Below are positions 37,088-45,923 of a DNA stretch of 64,000 nucleotides, one piece after another. The first letter of the stretch is position 1; every line of letters begins with the position of its first letter. A model generated the notes under the pieces. That model was not told the DNA's origin. It ran no database searches and saw nothing but the letters and a program-made list of their open reading frames with translations. The position numbers and the translations under genes are program-made. This DNA is from Levilactobacillus hammesii DSM 16381 (GTDB taxonomy: Bacteria; Bacillota; Bacilli; Lactobacillales; Lactobacillaceae), in assembly GCF_001434395.1 (NCBI RefSeq), contig NZ_AZFS01000054.1:1-64000 (forward strand). Direction: 5' to 3'.

Positions 37088-38401
37088 TCATCCTTCCATT
37101 AAGAGCATTTCTGGATCATGAAGCAATGCTTTCATTTCGTTTAAGATATTTTGAGCTAAGGCCCCGTCGATTAAACGGTGATCGTAACTCATGGAAAGTT
37201 TCAACATCCGGCCAACGACGATATCGCCATCTTCATTGACGTAAGGTGCCTTTTCAATCCGGCCAACCCCCAGAATGGCAACTTCAGGTTGGTTGATAAC
37301 TGGTGTGAACCAGCCACCACCAATGGACCCAACGTTACTGATCGTCATGGACCCACCGGCCATGGAAGCTGGTGACAATTTGTTATCGTAAGCCGCTTGT
37401 GAGTTTTCACTAATTTCCTTGGCAATTTCGAACATACCCTTGGAATCCGCGTTCTTAATGTTTGGTACATACAGACCGTGATCCGTGTTCGTTGCAATCC
37501 CAATGTTATAGTAGTGCTTCGTCACAATTTCTTGGGTGGTGTCGTCAATGGAGGCATTCAATTCTGGGAAGTCCTTCATAACGGCAACCAATGCTTTCAC
37601 GATGTAAGGTAAGAAGGTCAAGTGAATGCCCTTGTCGGCAGCGGCTTGCTTGTACTTCTTCCGGTTAGCCATCAGTGCTGAAACTTCAACCTCATCGAAC
37701 GAGGTAACGTGTGGCGCAATGTCCTTAGAAGCCCGCATACTCTTCGCGATGATCTTCCGCATTGGTGACATTGGTTCACGCGTCTCAAGTTCAGGACGGT
37801 CTGCGTTCCAAGGCTTGATGGCTTGACCCGTCGCCTTAGCAGCGGCTGGTGCTTCTGGTGCGGCGGCAGCAGCTGGTGCTGGTGCAGCGGCGCCATTAAA
37901 GTTATCGATATCAGCCTTTAAGACTTGACCATGGTTCCCGGTTGGGGTGACCTGAGTAATGTCAACACCCTTGTCACGAGCGTGTTGCCGTACAGAAGGC
38001 ATTGCCATGACTAATTTATTAGGATCAGAAGCGGCTGGGACACCGGTTGGTGCAGCAGCTGGAGCTTCTGGTGCGGCGGCTTCAGGTTCAGCAGCCGGTG
38101 CAGGCGCAGCTTCTTCAGCAGGTGCCGCATCGCCACCCTTACCTAAGTCAGGTGGGGTATCTGAACCGTCATCGATCACGATCAGTGGATCACCGATTTC
38201 AACGGTGTCCCCTTCTTGTGCAACAATCTTAGAAATCGTGCCATCAACGGGTGATGGTAATTCCGAAACAGACTTATCGTTTTGGATTTCGACTAACGTG
38301 TCGTCTTCCTTAACTGCGTCTCCTTCTTTAACAAGCCATGAAGAAATTTCACCTTCGGCCATTCCTTCACCAAGCTCAGGGAGTTTGAACGTATAAGCCA
38401 T
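37088..38401 (-). CDS. pdhC: Dihydrolipoamide acetyltransferase (E2 of PDH)
   Basis: 437 residues. Core of the PDH complex, passing acetyl to CoA. One lipoyl domain with the modified Lys in [11 protein letters not shown] (about 38-48), an Ala/Pro-rich linker (about 85-125), the E1/E3-binding domain (about 130-165, [20 protein letters not shown]), a second linker, and the catalytic domain ending in [13 protein letters not shown] with active-site His. Most lactobacilli have a single lipoyl domain, as here. Confidence 0.98.
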   Translation of the reverse strand: MAYTFKLPELGEGMAEGEISSWLVKEGDAVKEDDTLVEIQNDKSVSELPSPVDGTISKIVAQEGDTVEIGDPLIVIDDGSDTPPDLGKGGDAAPAEEAAPAPAAEPEAAAPEAPAAAPTGVPAASDPNKLVMAMPSVRQHARDKGVDITQVTPTGNHGQVLKADIDNFNGAAAPAPAAAAAPEAPAAAKATGQAIKPWNADRPELETREPMSPMRKIIAKSMRASKDIAPHVTSFDEVEVSALMANRKKYKQAAADKGIHLTFLPYIVKALVAVMKDFPELNASIDDTTQEIVTKHYYNIGIATNTDHGLYVPNIKNADSKGMFEIAKEISENSQAAYDNKLSPASMAGGSMTISNVGSIGGGWFTPVINQPEVAILGVGRIEKAPYVNEDGDIVVGRMLKLSMSYDHRLIDGALAQNILNEMKALLHDPEMLLMEG

Positions 38402-38479
38402 GGGAAAACTTCCTTTCTTTCATTTAATGCAGGATGTTCCCACATCGAGTTTTATCTTTTCTTTTTGGATGATGCGTTT

Positions 38480-39457
38480 TTAGTAGTTAAAGATTTCGCG
38501 TGCCTTGGCTTCGATGTCATCGGCATTTGGAATCCAATCATTTTCAGCTTGGGCGAATGGGTAAATGCTATCTGGTGCAGCTACCCGGCCGATTGGGGCG
38601 TCCAAGGACATGATCTTTTCTTCGGCAATGTCGGAAGCCACAACAGCGCCAACACCGGCCATCCGTTGTGCTTCTTGAACAACAACGACCTTGTGGGTCT
38701 TGTCTACGGAAGCAAAGATGGTGTCCGTGTCAATTGGTGACAAGGAACGCAGGTCAATGACTTCAGCCGAGATATTATCCTTAGCCAAAGCATCAGCAGC
38801 CGTCAATGATTCGTTAACTTCTGCACTGTAGGCCACGATGGTAATATCCGTACCTTCGCGAACCACCTTAGCAGAATCTAGCGGAACCGTGTACTTTTCA
38901 TCGGGAACTTCATCCTTCATTGAACGGTAAAGTTTCAGGTTTTCCATAAACAGAACGGGATCATCGCTTTCTACAGCGGAGATGATCAAGCCCTTGGCAT
39001 CATATGGATTAGCTGGGGTAACTACCCGTAACCCGGGTGTGCTGGTAAAGTAGTTTTCCAAGTTATCGGCATGCATTTCGGCGGTATGTGTCCCCCCACC
39101 AAATGGTGTCCGTACTGTAACTGGGAAGTTCTTTTGACCACCAAACCGGTAGTGGTCACGTGCTAATTGGCCAACAATCCCATCCATGGCTTCGAACGTA
39201 AAGCCCATGAATTGGATTTCTGGAATTGGCCGCCAACCGGTCAGTGATAAACCAATTGCCAAACCTAAAATTCCTGATTCAGCCAATGGGGTATCGAAAA
39301 CCCGGTCTTCACCATACTTGTCTTGCAGACCAACCGTGGTCCGGAAGACACCACCGTTTTTACCAACATCTTCACCGAAGATCAAAGTCTTGGGATCGTC
39401 GTTTAAGACTTGATCCAGACCAGAAGTGATCGCTTTAATATACGTCATTTTAGCCAT
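38480..39457 (-). CDS. pdhB: Pyruvate dehydrogenase E1 beta subunit
   Basis: 325 residues. Pairs with PdhA to decarboxylate pyruvate with thiamine diphosphate. Typical segments: FGEDVGKNGGVFRTT (about 28-42), DTPLAESGILGLAIG (about 55-69), VRTPFGGG (about 114-121). Stop-to-start distance from pdhA is 2 bases, and pdhC follows after 78 bases. Confidence 0.98.
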   Translation of the reverse strand: MAKMTYIKAITSGLDQVLNDDPKTLIFGEDVGKNGGVFRTTVGLQDKYGEDRVFDTPLAESGILGLAIGLSLTGWRPIPEIQFMGFTFEAMDGIVGQLARDHYRFGGQKNFPVTVRTPFGGGTHTAEMHADNLENYFTSTPGLRVVTPANPYDAKGLIISAVESDDPVLFMENLKLYRSMKDEVPDEKYTVPLDSAKVVREGTDITIVAYSAEVNESLTAADALAKDNISAEVIDLRSLSPIDTDTIFASVDKTHKVVVVQEAQRMAGVGAVVASDIAEEKIMSLDAPIGRVAAPDSIYPFAQAENDWIPNADDIEAKAREIFNY

Positions 39458-39459
39458 GA

Positions 39460-40575
39460 TTACTTCGACTCCTTTGCTTCGAATTCTGCAATTTGCTTCT
39501 TAACCGCTGGAGTAGGAACATTGTAAGTCCACTTCAGGAAGTCGGAAACCTTTTGTGCTGGTGCTGCTTCCGCTTCCTTCATTGCTTCCTTAAATTCGTC
39601 TTTGTATTCGTCGACTAATTTGTCTTCTTGATCTTGAGACCAAACACCCTTGTCCGTTAAGACTTTCCGCATCCGAATCAATGGGTCAGCATCGAACCAA
39701 GGCTTTTCTTCTTCCTTTGTCCGGTAACGTGAAGGATCATCCCCAGCTGAGGAGTGCGCACCGTAACGGTAAGTCAAGGTTTCAATCACGACTGGACCAT
39801 TTCCGGCAGCGGCAAAGTCACGGGCAGCTTTAGAAACTTCGTGAACGGCCACGATATCCATCCCATCTACTTGGACGGAAGGAACACCCATGGCAACCGC
39901 TTTTTGAGCTAAGGTTTCAGCACCAGTTTGCTTGTAACGTGGTACGGAAATTGCCCAACCGTTATTTTGAACGAAGAATACGGCTGGTGCTTGGAAGGCA
40001 CTGGTGAAGTTAACCCCTTCGTACCAGTCCCCTTGTGATGTCCCACCATCACCGGTGTAAACAAAGGCAACGCGGTCTTCGTCGCCATTCTTCTTGATCC
40101 CCAAAGCAACGCCGGCAGTTTCAACGTATTGGGCACCGATAATAATTTGTGGGAAGAGCATGTTAGGATTTTCATGTTGATTTCCTTGAACGTGACCCTT
40201 GGACCATAAGAAACCTTTTGCAACAGTTGTACCGTGTTGAATCATTTGTGGTAAATCACGGTAAGCAGGTAATAGGAAGTCATTTTCTTTAAATGCTGTA
40301 ACACTTCCCATTTCACTGGCTTCCTCACCGGCAGTTGGAGCATAGAAACCGAGGCGACCCTGACGGGAGAAGTTCATTGTTTGTTCGTGTAGCGTACGCT
40401 CCCAAACCATTTTCTTCATGAAGTCAACAAGTTGGTCATCTGAATATTTTGCCAACGTGTCTGGATCAACAACCTTCCCTTCCCGGTCAATGACTTGCAC
40501 CGGGTGCTTATATGGGTCGGCCATCGTAGCTTTGATTTTGGCAAAGTCTACAATCTGTTTGCTTCCATTAGCCAT
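39460..40575 (-). CDS. pdhA: Pyruvate dehydrogenase E1 alpha subunit
   Basis: 371 residues. Binds thiamine diphosphate through the motif GDGGTSQGDWYEGVNF followed by NNGWAIS (about 190-225), and has the phosphorylation-loop-like YRYGAHSSAGDDPSRYR (about 282-298). The start is taken at the ATG (40575), which has AAAGGAAAG upstream, not at a GTG nine bases earlier. First gene of pdhABCD, which converts pyruvate to acetyl-CoA. Confidence 0.97.
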   Translation of the reverse strand: MANGSKQIVDFAKIKATMADPYKHPVQVIDREGKVVDPDTLAKYSDDQLVDFMKKMVWERTLHEQTMNFSRQGRLGFYAPTAGEEASEMGSVTAFKENDFLLPAYRDLPQMIQHGTTVAKGFLWSKGHVQGNQHENPNMLFPQIIIGAQYVETAGVALGIKKNGDEDRVAFVYTGDGGTSQGDWYEGVNFTSAFQAPAVFFVQNNGWAISVPRYKQTGAETLAQKAVAMGVPSVQVDGMDIVAVHEVSKAARDFAAAGNGPVVIETLTYRYGAHSSAGDDPSRYRTKEEEKPWFDADPLIRMRKVLTDKGVWSQDQEDKLVDEYKDEFKEAMKEAEAAPAQKVSDFLKWTYNVPTPAVKKQIAEFEAKESK

Positions 40576-40652
40576 AAGTAACACTTTCCTTTCACTTGAT
40601 ATGAAATTGTTAACAAGAGTGAGTTAACGTTGCGTTTCCTGACTACACCCCT

Positions 40653-40681
40653 AAAGTACCATTTTTTCACAACCGTTGCAA
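40653..40681 (-). promoter_or_regulatory. Promoter of the pdh operon
   Basis: On the minus strand TTGCAA (40676-40681) and TACTTT (40653-40658) with a 17-base spacer. Start would fall near 40646, about 70 bases before pdhA. Confidence 0.55.
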
Positions 40682-40766
40682 GCCCTTTCATTAACGTAAA
40701 TAAAGGTTTTAGGATAAAACTTTGATGGTGCTTGTGATTACCCGCTTTCGTCAATTTTAATGTATG

Positions 40767-40778
40767 GAAAACGTTTTC
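40767..40778. promoter_or_regulatory. cre-like site between pdhA and def
   Basis: A perfect 12-bp palindrome GAAAACGTTTTC. Extended to 14 bases it matches the ideal CcpA site TGAAAACGTTTTCA at 12 positions. It lies about 85 bases upstream of the pdh -35 and about 70 bases upstream of def, so it could act on either unit. Confidence 0.6.
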
Positions 40779-40850
40779 TTTCATTTCATTTTGTCGCCGT
40801 GATATGTTAGAATATAGACTAGTTATGAATAATTTGCGGAGGTAATGCTC

Positions 40851-41411
40851 TTGTTTCTCATGAAAGATATTGTCAGAGATGGCGATCCCGTACTGCGTAA
40901 GGAAGCGGCAGAAGTCACTTTCCCTCTATCCGCAGAGGATCAGCAACTCGCTAAAGACTTAATGGAATACTTGGTGGTCTCCCAAGACCCCGAACAATGT
41001 AAGAAGTATGGCTTGCGCGCCGGCGTTGGCCTGGCAGCACCTCAAGTGGGCGTTTCCAAAAAGATGGCCTCCGTATTGGTTCCACCAGCAGAAGATAACG
41101 GTAAATCCCCCTTCACTGATGTGATTATCAACCCGGTCATCGTTTCGGAATCCGTTCAACTTGGTGCCCTGACCGAAGGAGAAGGTTGTCTTTCCGTCGA
41201 TAAGGATGTGCCTGGTTTCGTGCCTCGTCACGACCGCATCACGTTGCGGTACTACGACGTCAACGGTGAAAAGCACCAGCTACGGTTAAAGAACTACCCT
41301 GCTATTGTGTGTCAACATGAAATCGACCACTTGCATGGGACCTTGTTCTACGACCACATCGACAAGGACCAACCGTTCAGTCGTGCTGAAGATACCATTA
41401 TGATTGAGTAA
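40851..41411 (+). CDS. def: Peptide deformylase (type II)
   Basis: 186 residues. Removes the formyl group from new proteins. All three metal motifs are present: [10 protein letters not shown] (about 57-66), EGCLSV (about 111-116) and HEIDHLHG (about 153-160); the insertion between them marks the Gram-positive type II form. The start is placed at TTG 40851, 8 bases after GGAGG, giving [16 protein letters not shown]; the ATG at 40845 is too close to the ribosome site. Confidence 0.96.
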   Translation: MFLMKDIVRDGDPVLRKEAAEVTFPLSAEDQQLAKDLMEYLVVSQDPEQCKKYGLRAGVGLAAPQVGVSKKMASVLVPPAEDNGKSPFTDVIINPVIVSESVQLGALTEGEGCLSVDKDVPGFVPRHDRITLRYYDVNGEKHQLRLKNYPAIVCQHEIDHLHGTLFYDHIDKDQPFSRAEDTIMIE

Positions 41412-41418
41412 TTTTTTG

Positions 41419-41472
41419 AAAAAAGTGGCGTGGCTTTCACAATTTTTTTGCGAAGGCCACACCACTTTTTTT
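41419..41472. terminator. Bidirectional terminator between def and the 168-residue membrane protein gene
   Basis: AAAAGTGGCGTGGCTTTC (41421-41438) pairs with GAAGGCCACACCACTTTTT with few mismatches; A and T runs flank it on both sides. Confidence 0.88.
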
Positions 41473-41474
41473 AG

Positions 41475-41981
41475 TTATTTTATTGACTTAACTACGGGAT
41501 CATCCAACTTTTTAAGATCTTTCAAATATTCAACGGTGGATTCATTCATCAGATAGGCCACGTCAAGGTGGAGTTCTCCGGTATAGACCCAGATGTCACT
41601 CACGATAAAGGCAGAGCCGGTGGTCACCGACTTAACCTCGTGATCCGCACAGAAATCCGCTAAGGCCTGATTAAACGCCCGCTCCAACTCTGGCAACCGG
41701 CGTTCCGTATCCAGTCCAGCAGGAAAACTATACTCAAACGACATGACACCCCGCCCCCAAACATCGGCAACCGTCTCGGCCGCTTCAATCTGACATTCCG
41801 GTTCGGTCAGGACGTCCTCGTTAACTAACCGCTGAAGGGCCGCCTTGACCGCCACATCTGTCTCATCCTGGGCAGAGCGCCGAACAATTCGGGTCGCCCG
41901 CTGGACAATGGTGCGGTGAATCATTTCATATATCACGATGGCAATGATAATCCCAATGATGATCTCTACTATTAATGCCAT
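41475..41981 (-). CDS. Single-span membrane protein of unknown function
   Basis: 168 residues. A hydrophobic helix at residues 2-20 (ALIVEIIIGIIIAIVIYEM) is followed by a basic stretch and then a soluble domain (about 40-165) rich in acidic residues, with alternating strands and helices; I recognise no family. GGAGGAG precedes the ATG at 41981, which is preferred over a GTG 18 bases upstream. It is convergent with def and divergent from rpoY, so it is its own unit. Confidence 0.65.
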   Translation of the reverse strand: MALIVEIIIGIIIAIVIYEMIHRTIVQRATRIVRRSAQDETDVAVKAALQRLVNEDVLTEPECQIEAAETVADVWGRGVMSFEYSFPAGLDTERRLPELERAFNQALADFCADHEVKSVTTGSAFIVSDIWVYTGELHLDVAYLMNESTVEYLKDLKKLDDPVVKSIK

Positions 41982-42172
41982 GGCGTCTCCTCCGTTCACT
42001 TTGCGTTAGCTTAATCATAGCATGTTTTGCCGGCCAGTGGTAATTCTATACAATCGCCTGAAACTATGCTAAAATTGTGCTAATTGTTGTGTAAGCAACC
42101 CGCAGTTCGGAAGGACCCATGACTCGCCGCAATGCTGACGAGTTAAATTATTTTGTTAAAGGAGTTTTGTCA

Positions 42173-42391
42173 GTGATTTATAAAGTTTATTACCAAAACG
42201 ATCAAAAACGGAATCCTAAGCGCGAGGATACCCATTCTCTTTACTTGGAAGCGGACACCGAAGTTGAAGCTCGGGCCCAAGTAGAGGCACACACGGAACA
42301 CAATATCGAATTCATTGAAGCAATCGAGGGGAACACGCTCGCTTACGAACAACAGAATCCGAATTACAAATTAACGGAGTTTAATGAATGA
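42173..42391 (+). CDS. rpoY: RNA polymerase epsilon subunit RpoY
   Basis: 72 residues. Small RNA polymerase subunit found in Firmicutes (DUF1447), opening [20 protein letters not shown]. Structures place it near the jaw of RNA polymerase and suggest a role against invading-DNA factors. The GTG at 42173 has AAAGGAG 8 bases upstream; the frame is open further back but without a site. Its last codons overlap the rnjA start (ATGA), so the two are coupled, as in B. subtilis. Confidence 0.95.
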   Translation: MIYKVYYQNDQKRNPKREDTHSLYLEADTEVEARAQVEAHTEHNIEFIEAIEGNTLAYEQQNPNYKLTEFNE

Positions 42392-44067
42392 ACAAGTTAA
42401 ACGTCAAAAATAACGAGACTGCTATCTTTGGCGTGGGTGGACTTGGCGAAATCGGAAAAAACACTTACGGCATTCAATTTCAGGACGAAATTATTCTGAT
42501 TGATGCTGGGATTAAATTTCCCGAAGACGAACTATTAGGGATCGACTACGTTATTCCTGATTATCAATACCTCGTTGAAAACCAAGCCAAGATCAAGGCG
42601 CTAGTGATTACCCACGGCCACGAAGATCATATTGGCGGTATCCCGTATTTGTTAAAGGCCCTGAACGTACCAGTCTATGCTGGTCCCCTGGCCTTAGCAT
42701 TAATCAAGAACAAGCTTGAAGAACACGGATTACTTAAATCGACTGAACTACACGCAATTGACGATGATACTGTGCTTAAATTCCGGAAGATGAGTGTGAC
42801 TTTCTTCCGGACGACCCACTCAATTCCCGATACCTTGGGGGTTGCTGTTCACACACCAGTCGGCACGATTGTGGAAACGGGTGACTATAAGTTCGACTTA
42901 ACTCCCGTTACCAACCAGCCGCCTGATCTGCAAAAGATGGCGAAGCTGGGCGATGAAGGCGTGTTATGTCTGATGTCTGACAGTACCAACGCCGAACGTC
43001 CAATTTGGACCAAATCAGAAAAATGGGTTGGTAAATCCATTCGCAAGATTTTCGACCAAGTTGAAGGCCGCGTCATCTTTGCGACATTCGCATCCAACAT
43101 CTCACGTATCGAGACGGCTTGCGAGGTTGCTTTGGCTCACGGTCGTAAGATTGCCGTCTTTGGACGGTCAATGGAAGCGGCTATCGTCAACGGTCGTGAA
43201 CTGGGTTACTTGAACATCCCCGATGATGCTTTGGTGGATGCCAACACGATCCGTTCCCTCCCTGCCGAAAAAGTCATGATCCTCTGTACCGGTTCGCAAG
43301 GTGAGCCCATGGCTGCCTTGTCACGAATCGCGAACGGGACCCACCGGCAAATTGCGATCCAACCTGGCGACACGGTCGTCTTCTCCAGTAACCCAATCCC
43401 TGGGAACACCATCTCGGTTAATCGGGTCATTAACGAATTGGAAGAAGCCGGCGCGAACGTCATTCACGGTAAGGTCAACAACATCCATACTTCCGGTCAC
43501 GGTGGTCAAGAAGAACAGAAGCTGATGCTCCGGCTGATGCAACCGAAGTTCTTTATGCCTATTCATGGGGAATACCGGATGTTGAAGATTCACACCGAGT
43601 TGGCTGAACAGTGTGGCGTGCCACTGGACCACAGTTTCATCCTGCAAAATGGGGATGTTCTGGCCCTGACCCAAGACTCTGCACGGGTTGCCGGTCACTT
43701 CACCGCTGGCGATGTCTACATCGACGGCTCTGGTATCGGTGATATTGGCAATGTGGTCTTACGCGATCGCCAACTGCTTTCCGAAGAAGGCCTCGTGGTC
43801 GTCGTTGCCACCATTGATCTCAAGAACCAAGAAATCAAGGCTGGCCCTGACCTCTTGTCCCGTGGTTTCGTCTACATGCGCGAATCCGGTGAGCTTCTAA
43901 ATGAAGGTCGTCGGCGCGTCTTCCAGACGATCCGGCGGGCAATGCGGAATCCGAAGGCAACTGAAGCTTCAATCCGTAACGCGGTCATTGATGACCTCCA
44001 AAACTTCCTCTTTGCGAAGACGGAACGTCACCCAATGATCCTGCCAATGTTCATTATGACCAAGTAA
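42388..44067 (+). CDS. rnjA: Ribonuclease J1
   Basis: 559 residues. Essential 5'-3' exonuclease and endonuclease of mRNA decay and rRNA maturation. The complete metal motif HGHEDHIGG (76-84) separates it from the J2 gene in this window; further ligands in [10 protein letters not shown] (about 171-180) and the beta-CASP motifs [10 protein letters not shown] and IHGEYRM (about 370-398). No long tail, unlike J2. Overlaps rpoY by four bases. Confidence 0.97.
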   Translation: MNKLNVKNNETAIFGVGGLGEIGKNTYGIQFQDEIILIDAGIKFPEDELLGIDYVIPDYQYLVENQAKIKALVITHGHEDHIGGIPYLLKALNVPVYAGPLALALIKNKLEEHGLLKSTELHAIDDDTVLKFRKMSVTFFRTTHSIPDTLGVAVHTPVGTIVETGDYKFDLTPVTNQPPDLQKMAKLGDEGVLCLMSDSTNAERPIWTKSEKWVGKSIRKIFDQVEGRVIFATFASNISRIETACEVALAHGRKIAVFGRSMEAAIVNGRELGYLNIPDDALVDANTIRSLPAEKVMILCTGSQGEPMAALSRIANGTHRQIAIQPGDTVVFSSNPIPGNTISVNRVINELEEAGANVIHGKVNNIHTSGHGGQEEQKLMLRLMQPKFFMPIHGEYRMLKIHTELAEQCGVPLDHSFILQNGDVLALTQDSARVAGHFTAGDVYIDGSGIGDIGNVVLRDRQLLSEEGLVVVVATIDLKNQEIKAGPDLLSRGFVYMRESGELLNEGRRRVFQTIRRAMRNPKATEASIRNAVIDDLQNFLFAKTERHPMILPMFIMTK

Positions 44068-44077
44068 ATCTGATTTT

Positions 44078-44106
44078 AAAGGGATGCCATCGCTGGCATC
44101 CCTTTT
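44078..44106 (+). terminator. Terminator of rpoY-rnjA
   Basis: A perfect 12-bp stem AAAGGGATGCCA (44078-44089) with TGGCATCCCTTT (44094-44105) and a 4-base loop; short T run. Confidence 0.85.
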
Positions 44107-44333
44107 GATTTGGCACGGCATTTTCCTCCACTTCTAACAAACGATTGTTGAAACGTGAAATCCGCCCTAACCGATTTCCACTCAGGCCCCATAACCGCCC
44201 CTTCCCCGCATCTTTTTTCCGCTGACCACTCTTCCAGATAGGGGCTAATGACCCAAGGGTGACGCTCATCTAGCAGTGTAAGCCTTTTCTTTCGGGAGAA
44301 TCTTACGACTCGGCAAAGTTACGCTAGAATCAC
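44107..44333. other. Spacer without a recognised gene
   Basis: Between the rnjA terminator and the lipid kinase promoter. The few open frames lack a ribosome site; no strong hairpin was noted. Confidence 0.4.
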
Positions 44334-44362
44334 TAGGCAGTTTCGTCGATTTCGTTTATAAT
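44334..44362 (+). promoter_or_regulatory. Promoter of the lipid kinase gene
   Basis: TAGGCA (44334-44339) and a perfect TATAAT (44357-44362) with a 17-base spacer. Confidence 0.6.
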
Positions 44363-44391
44363 AGTGAGGATTAATAATTGAGAGGAGAAGT

Positions 44392-45354
44392 ATGGTGAGT
44401 GTCCAGTTCTATATCATCTTAAACGAGCACGCGGGGAGTGGTCGCGCTAAGGTCTTGTGGCCTGAAATCAAGCAACAGCTCGATGACGCCCAAGTCTCCT
44501 ACCAGCTCGCCATTTCAGAATACGCCAACCATGCGATTCTTTTAAGCGAGCAATTTGCAAAACAATTACCTGATGAACCCCATCAAAACTGGGTGGTTCT
44601 CGCCGTTGGTGGCGATGGCACCCTGCATGAAGCCATTAATGGGCTCACCAAACAACCACGGACTTACCCCATTCCGGTCGCCTACTTACCGATTGGTTCC
44701 GGCAACGATTTTGCCCGGGGAGCCGGTATGGCACTCAAGTGGCAGGACGCGCTCAAACAAGTCGTTCAGTGTACCCATGCCACCGACTATGACATCGGCA
44801 GCTACGATGAAACCATTAAACAAGAACGCGGTGTCTTCACGAATAACCTGGGAATTGGCTTTGATGCTGCCATCATTTCACAGGCCAATCAATCCAAGGC
44901 CAAGGTTTGGCTCAACAAACACCACATGGGTAAGCTGTCCTACCTGGCCTCAGCACTCGATGTTTATTACAACCAGACCGGTTTTACCCTGACGGTTCAC
45001 GTGGGTAATCAGCGTGATATTTATCCCAATGCCTTCCTGGTAACGACCACGAACCACCCCTACTTTGGCGGCGGTGTGGGGATCGTTCCCGATGCCACCA
45101 TCGACGATCATCAACTTCACCTAGTCGTCATTGAGAAGCCAAATTTCTTCAAATTGATGTGGTTGGCGCTTCGTCTCGCATTTAAGCGTCATTTGACGTC
45201 TAAGGCCGTTCACTACTATCAGGCATCAAGTGTCCACCTTACCGTTCCGGCCATCGAATACGGCCAATTAGACGGCGAAGAGATGGGTGGTCGCTTCTTC
45301 GATGTCTACGTTGGCCTCAAACAATATCCATTCTGGTTTGATACGACTATTTAG
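44392..45354 (+). CDS. Diacylglycerol kinase family lipid kinase
   Basis: 320 residues. DAGK_cat family (DgkB/YegS). The nucleotide motif VGGDGTLHEAINGL (about 70-83) and the Gly-rich PIGSGNDFARG (about 103-113) are intact. DgkB recycles diacylglycerol released when lipoteichoic acid is made; whether this protein is DgkB or another lipid kinase is not certain. GAGGAG precedes the ATG; a GTG one codon later could also serve. Confidence 0.88.
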   Translation: MVSVQFYIILNEHAGSGRAKVLWPEIKQQLDDAQVSYQLAISEYANHAILLSEQFAKQLPDEPHQNWVVLAVGGDGTLHEAINGLTKQPRTYPIPVAYLPIGSGNDFARGAGMALKWQDALKQVVQCTHATDYDIGSYDETIKQERGVFTNNLGIGFDAAIISQANQSKAKVWLNKHHMGKLSYLASALDVYYNQTGFTLTVHVGNQRDIYPNAFLVTTTNHPYFGGGVGIVPDATIDDHQLHLVVIEKPNFFKLMWLALRLAFKRHLTSKAVHYYQASSVHLTVPAIEYGQLDGEEMGGRFFDVYVGLKQYPFWFDTTI

Positions 45355-45394
45355 ACCAGATCAATCTGCTTTCTGAAAAGCATCGTGTCATCAA

Positions 45395-45435
45395 AGAGCG
45401 TCGTCCCGAGTTTTCCGGTGACGATGCTCTTTTTG
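45395..45435 (+). terminator. Terminator of the lipid kinase gene
   Basis: AGAGCGTCGTC (45395-45405) pairs with GACGATGCTCT (45420-45430), one mismatch, then T run. Confidence 0.82.
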
Positions 45436-45504
45436 TCGTCCAATTTAAGGCTGGGTTACAGGCCATTTCCAAGTAACCGGCCACTCTAGCAGACCCCACC
45501 CCAT

Positions 45505-45540
45505 AAAAAAAGTCCCATCGTCATTTTCAACGATAGGACT
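45505..45540 (-). terminator. Terminator of the small coiled-coil gene
   Basis: AGTCCCATCG (45511-45520) pairs with CGATAGGACT (45531-45540) with one G-T pair; A run 45505-45510. Confidence 0.82.
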
Positions 45541-45572
45541 CACTGACGACCGTAATCGTCAATAGTTTATGA

Positions 45573-45779
45573 TTAATCTTCCGAAGCATCCATTGCTTCC
45601 AGAATCATGTCTAGCTGAGCGCACTTATTACTGAGGTAGTTCATTTCCTCACCATATCGCGGTTCAATCTGTACGGTTTCCCTAGTACTTTGAACAGTTG
45701 CGGATTCCTTTTCTTTCAACGTGGCTAGCTGTGAATTAGCCTGCCGATACTCTTCCAGAATCTCTACCCGATTACTCAT
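45573..45779 (-). CDS. Small coiled-coil protein of unknown function
   Basis: 68 residues, acidic, predicted to be mostly helix with a heptad-like pattern (EEYRQANSQLATLKEKE) at 8-24 and another helix near the end. No family recognised. The ATG follows AAGGAG by about 10 bases; a GTG one codon earlier is also possible. It has its own terminator. Confidence 0.6.
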   Translation of the reverse strand: MSNRVEILEEYRQANSQLATLKEKESATVQSTRETVQIEPRYGEEMNYLSNKCAQLDMILEAMDASED

Positions 45780-45923
45780 CACTACACAACTCCTTTAACA
45801 AATATAGTTTTTGATTCCCGTTTCTTAAACGACTAAAAGGAATCATACCACTTGCTAACGGATTTGTTAACGATTATCTTAAACTTTTTCAACGAATTTC
45901 ATAAACTTTTCAACTGCAACCGA

